A stretch of 34,694 bases of DNA from Clostridium sp. OF03-18AA (GTDB taxonomy: Bacteria > Bacillota > Clostridia > Lachnospirales > Lachnospiraceae): NCBI RefSeq assembly GCF_003478035.1, contig NZ_QUEP01000024.1, positions 1-34,694 on the forward strand. The letters are read 5' to 3'. The position numbers and the translations under genes were made by a program. Under the pieces are notes generated by a model. The model was not told where the DNA came from. It saw nothing but the letters and a program-made list of their open reading frames with translations, and did not search any database. Positions 29,623-34,694 of this stretch are shown piece after piece (within the stretch, counting starts at the first letter, position 1; each line of letters begins with the position of its first letter).

Positions 29623-30579
29623 ATGAACTTCTATGATGATTTGGTCATGCAGACCCAGATGAATTATTCCAGGCACTATCATATCTATGCTTCCGGCAGT
29701 ACGCCTTATCAGCTGACTGACAAAAAGCCGCTGCCGTATAGCGAACAGATCGATCGGTTGGTACAGGAGGTAAAGGAAGCTGACTGTGTGGTAGTGGGCG
29801 GGGCCTCCGGCCTGTCCGCTGCCGGTGGCGGAAATTTTTACTACGAGGACAACGACTCCTACCGGAAATACTTCCGGCCTTTTGCTGAGAAGTACCACTT
29901 CAAAGGTGCTTTTGCAGGGATGATGCACCCCTGGAAGACAAGGGAAGAGTATTGGGGGTATCTCGCCACCTTCCTTCACACCACCCAGACCGCACCTGTG
30001 CGTCATCCCTATCTGGATTTAGACGCTTTGCTGAAAGGCAAGGACTTCTTCATCCTCACCACCAACCAGGATACCCAGTTTGTCAAACTCTACCCGGAGG
30101 AGAAGGTGGCAGAAATCCAGGGGGATCACCGCTTCTTCCAGTGTGCCGCCTGCTGTACCGATGACACCTGGGATGCGGTAAAGCCGGTGGCTGATATGGT
30201 AGCCGCTATGGGGGATGGCACGAAGATTCCCACGGATCTTATTCCACGGTGCCCCCACTGCGGCGGTGAGGCATTCCCCTGGGTGCGGGGATATGGGAAT
30301 TTCCTGCAAGGAAAAAAATACGAAGAACAGTACGAAAAAATTTCTCGCTATGTGCTGGAACACAAAGACAGTAAGATTCTGTTTCTGGAGCTGGGCGTTG
30401 GCCGGATGACTCCCATGTTTATCCAAGAACCTTTCTGGAACATGACCCTCAGCTTTCCTCATGCCCGATATATCGGCGTCAACAATAAGTATGACTTCCT
30501 TCCCAAGCAGTTGGAGGACAAGGGCATGACCATTGTGGCCGACATTGCTCAAGTGCTACGGGATGCACGGAAACTCTAG
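29623..30579 (+). CDS. Sir2-like NAD-dependent enzyme, SirTM-type (copy 1)
   Basis: This 318-aa protein has the sirtuin NAD motifs in altered form: VVGGASGLSAAGGGNFY near 58-72, TTNQD at 146-150, and zinc cysteines CAACC near 174-178 with CPHC at 210-213. In canonical deacetylases a histidine follows the TQN-x-D motif in a hELHG stretch; here the position reads AEIQGDHRF, with Gln in place of His. That is the pattern I recall for class M sirtuins (SirTM), which act as ADP-ribosyltransferases. I choose ATG at 29623, with AAAGGA 10 bp upstream. The adjacent Rrf2 regulator suggests oxidative-stress control. The acceptor protein is not encoded here. Confidence 0.75.
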   Translation: MNFYDDLVMQTQMNYSRHYHIYASGSTPYQLTDKKPLPYSEQIDRLVQEVKEADCVVVGGASGLSAAGGGNFYYEDNDSYRKYFRPFAEKYHFKGAFAGMMHPWKTREEYWGYLATFLHTTQTAPVRHPYLDLDALLKGKDFFILTTNQDTQFVKLYPEEKVAEIQGDHRFFQCAACCTDDTWDAVKPVADMVAAMGDGTKIPTDLIPRCPHCGGEAFPWVRGYGNFLQGKKYEEQYEKISRYVLEHKDSKILFLELGVGRMTPMFIQEPFWNMTLSFPHARYIGVNNKYDFLPKQLEDKGMTIVADIAQVLRDARKL

Positions 30580-30640
30580 CTGCCCTCCGGCAGGTGCGAT
30601 CCATTGCAGCAACCATAAAATAGAAAAGGAGCGAACGAAT

Positions 30641-31477
30641 ATGATTGATTGGAAACCCATTGCCGAAAAATTCAGAGAAGCGGACGCTATCCTGATCGGG
30701 GCCAGTAACGGCCTGTCCATCACCGAAGGCCTGCATTTGTTTGCGGACAATGCGGCCTTTGAAAAACTGTTTGGGGATTTTAAATGGAAGTACGGCCTTG
30801 GGTGCATTTTGCAGGGCATGATGGCCGGATGGCCCAACGAGGAGGAAAAGTGGGCCTTCTGGGCACGGCTCATCCATCATTACTGCGGGCAGTACCAGCC
30901 TACGCCGATGATGAACGATTTGAAGGCCGTTGTGGGAGAAAAAGATTACTTTGTCGTCACATCAAACGGAGAAGGTCACTTTGAACGGTGTGGTTTCGAT
31001 TCGACGAAAATCTATGAGATTGAGGGCAACTGGTTTACGATGCAGTGTGCCCGCCCCTGCCACGACACCCTCTATTCAAGTTTAGAGGTGGCCGAAAAAT
31101 TATCGGCTGCCGAACAGGGCGGCCATGTGCCCGCAGAGTTGGTGCCGCGTTGTCCCAAGTGCGGAGGTCCCATGGACATCCACATGGGCGCGGGTCAGAG
31201 AATGATTCCGGATACCGCAGCCCAGGCACGGTTCCAAAACTTTCTGAAAACCTACCACGGGAAGAAACTGGTGGTTTTGGAGCTGGGCATTGGCTGGCGC
31301 AATCAGCTGATCAAGGCCCCGATGATGCGCCTGGTGGCCAGCGAGCCAAACGCCACTTATGTGACCATCAATCTGGGTGAGATCTACGTTGCGGACAATA
31401 TCAAAGAGAAGTCCTTTGGACTGGACGGGCGGCTGGATGAGCTGCTGCCTGCTCTCCGGGAGGCGTGCGAGGCATGA
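30641..31477 (+). CDS. Sir2-like NAD-dependent enzyme, SirTM-type (copy 2)
   Basis: This 278-aa protein has ILIGASNGLSITEGLHLF near 17-34, a divergent TSNGEGHF motif (N kept, D replaced), IYEIEGNWFTMQC with Glu where copy 1 has Gln, and zinc pairs MQCARPC and CPKC. The last helix, VLELGIGWRNQLIKAP, is typical of the group. ATG at 30641 has AAAAGGAG. It starts 61 bp after copy 1 and is probably in the same operon. The differing residues in the nucleotide pocket suggest another activity or a non-catalytic role. It is followed by a truncated TIGR04076-like gene. Confidence 0.72.
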   Translation: MIDWKPIAEKFREADAILIGASNGLSITEGLHLFADNAAFEKLFGDFKWKYGLGCILQGMMAGWPNEEEKWAFWARLIHHYCGQYQPTPMMNDLKAVVGEKDYFVVTSNGEGHFERCGFDSTKIYEIEGNWFTMQCARPCHDTLYSSLEVAEKLSAAEQGGHVPAELVPRCPKCGGPMDIHMGAGQRMIPDTAAQARFQNFLKTYHGKKLVVLELGIGWRNQLIKAPMMRLVASEPNATYVTINLGEIYVADNIKEKSFGLDGRLDELLPALREACEA

Positions 31478-31498
31478 CGATTTCGGAGCAGGTTCAAA

Positions 31499-31627
31499 AT
31501 GACTATACGAATGCATAAAAAGGTTAAAATCACCGTGCTGCGGACGGAATACTATCAGGAACTGGCAGAACAGTATGCAATTCCTAATCGGGGGGTGTTG
31601 CCGCGGGAACACCTTGCCGCCCATTAA
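31499..31627 (+). pseudogene. TIGR04076-like protein, truncated
   Basis: This 42-codon frame reads MTIRMHKKVKITVLRTEYYQ then ELAEQYAIPNRGVLPREHLA. The KKVKITVLR-T-x-x-Y-x-EL-x-x-Y start is the TIGR04076 pattern; members are about 90-110 aa and have conserved cysteines afterward. Here the frame stops early and no cysteine follows. It lies 21 bp after the second Sir2-like gene and was probably the third member of that operon. Confidence 0.5.
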
Positions 31628-31672
31628 GACCTGTTAAGGAAGCCGATAAGATAGATTTGAGTACGGTTTCTT

Positions 31673-31716
31673 AAAAAAAGCCGGAATTATTTGACAGATC
31701 ATCAAACCATTCCGGC
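31673..31716 (-). terminator. Terminator of the HxlR gene
   Basis: On the minus strand, GCCGGAAT (31709-31716) pairs with ATTCCGGC (31680-31687) across a 21-nt loop and is followed by TTTTTTT. It lies about 40 bp after the HxlR stop. Confidence 0.7.
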
Positions 31717-31755
31717 AACTCTTATATTTGGATGGAATCCTCAAGGATAATTTAT

Positions 31756-32109
31756 TCAAGGGATATACTTCATACCCCACTGAGAGATAGCATAAAAAAC
31801 AGGCAGGAGATCCCGTCCTTTCTCGGTGAGGGAGTACTCCACTCGCAGAGGCATTTCATTATATTGGATACGCTGAACCAATTCGTCCGCATCCAGCTCC
31901 TTCAGGGCGTTGGTCAGAGCTGTGTTGGTAATGGGTTTGAGAACTTTTTTTAGTTCCCCAAACCGCATGGGGCACTTGATACACAGTTCATAGAGAATCT
32001 GGAGTTTCCATTTGCCCTGCAGCATTTGAACCACCGGCGTGACCGGGCAGTTTCCATCATCGGTTAGGATGACACTGCCAACCTTTTCTTTGAATTCTTC
32101 ATAAGTCAT
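31756..32109 (-). CDS. HxlR-family transcriptional regulator
   Basis: This 117-aa winged-helix protein has the family signature: CPVTPVVQMLQGKWKLQILY, ELCIKCPMRFGELKKVLKPI, then TNALKELDADELVQRIQYNE and VEYSLTEKGRDLLPVFYAIS. The cysteine before the helix (Cys21) is where redox or electrophile-sensing HxlR proteins carry their switch. It is divergent from a flavin reductase gene, with 154 bp between them. It probably represses that gene under an electrophile or redox signal. Confidence 0.9.
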   Translation of the reverse strand: MTYEEFKEKVGSVILTDDGNCPVTPVVQMLQGKWKLQILYELCIKCPMRFGELKKVLKPITNTALTNALKELDADELVQRIQYNEMPLRVEYSLTEKGRDLLPVFYAISQWGMKYIP

Positions 32110-32147
32110 AATTGAATCTTTCCTCGTCTTTTACAGTATACTTTTTG

Positions 32148-32201
32148 ATACCAGGTATAAATAATTTGCGTACTTGAACAAAAATTGCTATCAGATATAA
32201 T
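32148..32201 (+). promoter_or_regulatory. Flavin reductase promoter with HxlR-type dyad
   Basis: TTGAAC (32174-32179), 16-bp spacer, TATAAT (32196-32201). An 11-bp palindrome ATACC-A-GGTAT (32148-32158) lies just upstream, near the start of the divergent HxlR gene, and is a candidate operator. Confidence 0.55.
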
Positions 32202-32263
32202 AAATATATCACTGGTTGGCTATGCAGTCAACAACTGAAATTTCTTAGAAAGGTCTGAATGAC

Positions 32264-32767
32264 ATGAAAGAACTGAACATTATGGAGGCAACTGTTTATA
32301 CCTCTCCCAACCCGCTGACTTTAATCTGTTCTCTGAATGAGGATGGCACCACCAATCTGGCTCCTATTTGCTTTGTTTCCTATCTCTCCTTCAATCCGCC
32401 GATGATTGGATTTGCCGCTGGGAAGCAGTCCCACACTGGCAAGCGTGTGCGTGAGACCGGCAAAGTCATCGTCACTGTTCCCGGTGCGAGTCTGGCTGGC
32501 GCGGCAATGGCTTGCGGCGGTTCTACCGGTGCACAGGTCAACAAGGTGGCAGCGAACCATATTGAAATGAAAGCAGTGGAAGGCAGCGACATCCAGATTC
32601 CGGCGGACACCCGGCTGGCGATGGTGGCTACCTTGCAGCAGTCGGTGGAGGTGGGCGACCATATCCTGCACATCTGTCAGGTGGACAAGTTCCTGGGCGA
32701 TGAGGACAAGAAGGGGCTGTATGCCTGGAACGGCTTCGGGAAAGTTGCACCTGCGGCAGAAGGCTAA
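32264..32767 (+). CDS. Flavin reductase-like (FMN-binding split-barrel) protein
   Basis: This 167-aa protein shows PNPLTLICSLNEDGTTNLAP, SYLSFNPPMIGFAAGKQSHT with GKRVRETGKVIVTVPG, a standard flavin-reductase start. The C-terminus reads VEVGDHILHICQVDKFL and LYAWNGFGKVA. It binds FMN and uses NAD(P)H to reduce it or a substrate. The ribosome site AGAAAGG is 10 bp ahead. It is divergently arranged with HxlR. The C-terminal part of the family's FMN-binding histidine region is conserved, so it is probably active. Confidence 0.85.
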   Translation: MKELNIMEATVYTSPNPLTLICSLNEDGTTNLAPICFVSYLSFNPPMIGFAAGKQSHTGKRVRETGKVIVTVPGASLAGAAMACGGSTGAQVNKVAANHIEMKAVEGSDIQIPADTRLAMVATLQQSVEVGDHILHICQVDKFLGDEDKKGLYAWNGFGKVAPAAEG

Positions 32768-32795
32768 ATCTTAAAACGGTAAGGAGGCATTAGCG

Positions 32796-32936
32796 GTGGC
32801 TGTTTGTATTAAAGACTGCTTCCTTGTATTCATGAAGGAAGATCTGCTTCCTATCATGGGAGAGGCACAGATGGTACAAGAATTTTCCCCGGCGTTTTAC
32901 CGGGTATTGGAGGAACAGAAGACATGGCGGAAGTAA
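32796..32936 (+). CDS. Small ORF before the radical SAM gene
   Basis: This 46-codon frame (GTG start, AAGGAGG 8 bp upstream) reads VAVCIKDCFLVFMKEDLLPI, then MGEAQMVQEFSPAF and ends YRVLEEQKTWRK. It overlaps the radical SAM start at 32924, so the two could be coupled. It resembles the tail of a larger protein more than a whole fold. I cannot name it. It may be a relic of the missing first partner of the radical SAM pair, or of its regulator. Confidence 0.4.
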   Translation: MAVCIKDCFLVFMKEDLLPIMGEAQMVQEFSPAFYRVLEEQKTWRK

Positions 32937-33841
32937 AAGAGAGCAGCATTCTGATTCAGGATGTAGAAACAAAAAATATTATGACAAAATCCACCCTGCC
33001 GGTGGGAGGCTATTCCGTCAATCCTTATGTAGGCTGTACCCATGGCTGCAAATACTGCTACGCCTCGTTTATGAAGCGATTTACCGGGCACACCGAACCG
33101 TGGGGTACATTCCTGGATGTGAAACATTGGCCGGCAATCAAAAATCCGCAAAAGTACAAAGGGCAGCGCGTAGTCATCGGTTCAGTGACCGATGGCTATC
33201 TGCCCCAGGAGGCTCAGTTTCAGAACACCCGAAAGCTTCTTGAGCAGCTCCGGGGCAGCGAGGCAGAAATTCTCATCTGTACCAAGTCAGACTTGGTAAT
33301 CCGCGACATCGACCTCCTGAAAGAACTGGGAAAGGTCACAGTTTCCTGGTCGATCAATACGCTGGACGAGGATTTCAAAAACGATATGGACAATGCCGTC
33401 AGCATTAAGCGACGGCTGGATGCCATGAAGCAGGTTTATGACGCAGGTATCCGCACCGTATGCTTTATTGCTCCGGTTTTTCCCGGTATCACGGATTTTG
33501 AGGCTATCTTCCATCAGGTCAGAAATCAGTGCGACCTGGTATGGCTGGAAAATCTAAACCTGCGAGGCGGATTCAAAAAAGACATCCTTGACTATATACG
33601 TAAAAAATTTCCTGACTTGGTTCCGCTGTACGACGCTATCTACAACAAGGGAGACAGAAGCTACTTCCGTGGTTTGGAGGATCAAGCGGAACGGCTGGCG
33701 AAAGAAAACAGCTGTCCCTTCGTGGACAACGAGCTGCCCTACGACCGGGCAGAGTCTGGACACCCGGTCATTGTGGATTACTTTTACCATGAGGAAGTGC
33801 GTGGCTCGGAAAACACCGGGCGACGCAACCCCAAAAAATAA
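32924..33841 (+). CDS. Radical SAM protein, mobile-pair protein B type
   Basis: This 305-aa protein has the 4Fe-4S/SAM motif C-x3-C-x2-C (C38, C42, C45 in GCTHGCKYCYASFMK). It has the TIM-barrel landmarks of spore-photoproduct-lyase-like proteins: VIGSVTDGYLPQEAQF, EILICTKSDLVIRDID, VTVSWSINTLDED and FIAPVFPGITDFEA. This matches the Firmicute 'radical SAM mobile pair protein B', normally encoded beside a second radical SAM protein (A) and a MarR regulator. Neither is in this window. GGAGGAA sits 7-10 bp before ATG. The pair's reaction is unknown. It ends at a strong terminator. Confidence 0.78.
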   Translation: MAEVKESSILIQDVETKNIMTKSTLPVGGYSVNPYVGCTHGCKYCYASFMKRFTGHTEPWGTFLDVKHWPAIKNPQKYKGQRVVIGSVTDGYLPQEAQFQNTRKLLEQLRGSEAEILICTKSDLVIRDIDLLKELGKVTVSWSINTLDEDFKNDMDNAVSIKRRLDAMKQVYDAGIRTVCFIAPVFPGITDFEAIFHQVRNQCDLVWLENLNLRGGFKKDILDYIRKKFPDLVPLYDAIYNKGDRSYFRGLEDQAERLAKENSCPFVDNELPYDRAESGHPVIVDYFYHEEVRGSENTGRRNPKK

Positions 33842-33856
33842 TTTGTGAAATAAAAG

Positions 33857-33897
33857 GGTTCTGACATGGAGCTGTGCTTCAATGTCAGAACCTTTTT
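33857..33897 (+). terminator. Intrinsic terminator of the radical SAM gene
   Basis: GGTTCTGACAT (33857-33867) pairs with ATGTCAGAACC (33882-33892), followed by TTTTT. It is 16 bp after the stop codon. Confidence 0.85.
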
Positions 33898-33945
33898 AGC
33901 ACTGTTTACCCATTCAGAAGTTTTCTTATCCTGACTTCTTACACC

Positions 33946-34154
33946 ATGGAGGAAACAGTCTCCCGGCAGTTCATTCTCAGTGACAAAAGAAAATCGCGGA
34001 AAGTGTTCCGGTTGCTCTTATCAAGGCACTGGAATGTGCCGATAAAGGCTATATTTCCCAAGCAGCAGGACATTTTATCCAAATGGCAGTGTGCTTCCAA
34101 AGCGTTGACGAAGTCAGTTTAACTAAGTATGATGAAGATATAATTAAACAATGA
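33946..34154 (+). pseudogene. Unidentified frameshifted gene tail
   Basis: A first frame reads METT-like (MEETVSRQFILSDKR) and, after a likely frameshift in the A-rich stretch near 33987, continues KIAESVPVALIKALECADKG, YISQAAGHFIQMAVCFQSVD and EVSLTKYDEDIIKQ to a stop at 34154. Composition is protein-like in both parts. The family is not recognised. It ends just before repeat copy 3, the same arrangement as at 20583-20896. Confidence 0.35.
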
Positions 34155-34171
34155 TTTGTCGATCTGCAACG

Positions 34172-34243
34172 ATCACATGCTTTGTTGGAAAATTAACGGG
34201 GGTGTTTTTTGAACGAATCAGATAATGCAGAACATTGAAAAGG
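34172..34243 (+). repeat. Dispersed repeat copy 3, degenerate
   Basis: A diverged copy of the 15114 and 20896 sequences: a GTTGG - AAAA - TTAAC hairpin, GGGGGTGTTTTTT and the flanking AATCAG...GAACA pattern are kept, but the stem is weakened by substitutions. It lies directly before sfsA. Confidence 0.45.
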
Positions 34244-34264
34244 TTGGAACGAACAGTATGGAAA

Positions 34265-34694
34265 ATGAGGACAGTTCAGAAAGCATTGCCGCTTTCTTGC
34301 ATTTATGAGAATACCGTTGCAGGCAGCTTCGTCCGCAGGATCAATCGTTTCACAGCGGAGGTTTTGATCGATGGGGAGACAAAGCTGGTTCATGTGAAAA
34401 ATACGGGGCGTTTGCGGGAGCTTCTGGTGCCGAAAGCGAAGGTGACGCTGCAGAAGACGTTGAATATGAATCGAAAAACGGCATACGATCTGATCTCTGT
34501 ATACAAGCCAAAGCTAAAATGGGTGAATATTGACAGTCTGGCACCGAATGCTCTGATGAAGCAGCTGTACATGAGCCTGAATTATGATCTTGTGAAGGCA
34601 GAATATACTTACGGAGACTCCAGAATTGATTTTTACATGGAAAAAAATGGAGAAAAATTTCTGACGGAAGTGAAGGGCTGTACGCTGGCGGATG
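34265..34694 (+). CDS. sfsA: SfsA-family DNA/RNA nuclease, cut by the window end
   Basis: The first about 143 codons are visible and the 3' end lies beyond the window. The start MRTVQKALPLSCIYENTVAG is followed by the SfsA OB-fold: RRINRFTAEVLIDG, VHVKNTGRLRELLVPKAKVT and, in the second domain, GDSRIDFYMEKNGEKFLTEV, a PD-(D/E)XK core with D...E-V-K. SfsA was named for sugar-fermentation stimulation; a nuclease activity has been proposed. The ATG at 34265 lacks an ideal ribosome site, and the first residues are unusual, so the 5' end may be modified by the adjacent repeat. Most likely a chromosomal gene marking the edge of the accessory region. Confidence 0.85.
   Translation, partial: MRTVQKALPLSCIYENTVAGSFVRRINRFTAEVLIDGETKLVHVKNTGRLRELLVPKAKVTLQKTLNMNRKTAYDLISVYKPKLKWVNIDSLAPNALMKQLYMSLNYDLVKAEYTYGDSRIDFYMEKNGEKFLTEVKGCTLAD

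Noticed and set aside
29053..30006. A 317-codon version of the Rrf2 gene starting upstream of 29496
   Set aside because: The extra codons run antisense through the promoter and the Sir2-like gene; ATG at 29496 has AAGGAG and the standard Rrf2 start.
1..34694. tRNA or rRNA genes
   Set aside because: No cloverleaf with a GGTTCGA-type T-arm and CCA end, and no rRNA-like conserved blocks, were noticed on reading; a tRNAscan run would settle it.

Overview
The window looks like accessory DNA from a gut-type Clostridia (Lachnospiraceae/Ruminococcaceae-like Firmicute). This rests on purine-rich AAGGAGG-type ribosome binding sites, consensus sigma-A promoters, relics of Tn1549/CTn5-type conjugative elements, a CD1871A-type CXXC mini-protein, a radical-SAM 'mobile pair' protein and SfsA. 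No species can be named from the sequence alone. Base composition changes abruptly, AT-rich at 1-1.7 kb and 22-26 kb and clearly GC-richer at 9.5-17.5 kb. The window reads as a mosaic of insertions and deletions rather than one functional element.

0-9.5 kb is a graveyard of conjugative-element pieces. A truncated Maff2 gene (50-151) is followed by a PadR / HAAS-domain / secreted-protein cassette, then a frameshifted VirB4 ATPase fragment (1745-1956) and a relaxase C-terminal fragment (about 4845-5060). Between them lie a complete NhaC-type antiporter, the stub of an amidohydrolase and a lipoprotein-like gene that has lost its signal peptide. At 5118-6485 is an intact gene for a protein read here as PUA/EVE-like - PD-(D/E)XK - PUA/EVE-like, a candidate modification-dependent restriction enzyme. 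It is followed by a broken macro-domain gene, a YjbR-like gene, a nonsense-mutated gene, an intact ImmA/IrrE peptidase, and tails of an XRE repressor, a second ImmA and a zinc-ribbon protein.

9.5-15.1 kb is a tightly packed seven-gene operon plus a truncated eighth gene. It encodes two SAM methyltransferases, a metallo-beta-lactamase-fold hydrolase, an L-2-amino-thiazoline-4-carboxylate (ATC) hydrolase-family protein, an alpha/beta hydrolase, an LCMT/TcmP-like methyltransferase, a ketopantoate-reductase-like protein and the first third of a second ATC-hydrolase-like protein. Several junctions overlap by 1-4 bp. The set looks like a small-molecule pathway that I cannot assign. 15.2-18.0 kb is a MerR-controlled operon: FMN reductase, CMD-cupin fusion and alpha/beta hydrolase. 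18.3-20.6 kb holds a strongly structured leader followed by an aminotransferase and an ornithine-cyclodeaminase-family enzyme. 21-22.3 kb has a sugar O-acetyltransferase and a lipoprotein.

22.3-27.4 kb is a thiol/Fe-S module on the minus strand: a TlpA-like lipoprotein, a membrane 4Fe-4S protein and a 47-aa CLEC protein. It is divergent from an OmpR/histidine-kinase pair and followed by an N-terminally truncated tyrosine integrase. A 133-bp element with imperfect terminal inverted repeats and nested hairpins sits inside the module. 27.5-34.7 kb contains a two-gene DUF2500 unit, an N-truncated AraC regulator, an Rrf2 regulator divergent from two tandem Sir2-like proteins and a truncated TIGR04076-like gene, an HxlR regulator divergent from a flavin reductase, a radical SAM protein lacking its usual partner, and the start of sfsA, which runs off the window. 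Three related copies of a roughly 75-bp terminator-bearing sequence lie at 15.1, 20.9 and 34.2 kb, each next to a broken gene.

All family assignments come from reading motifs; no database search was run.
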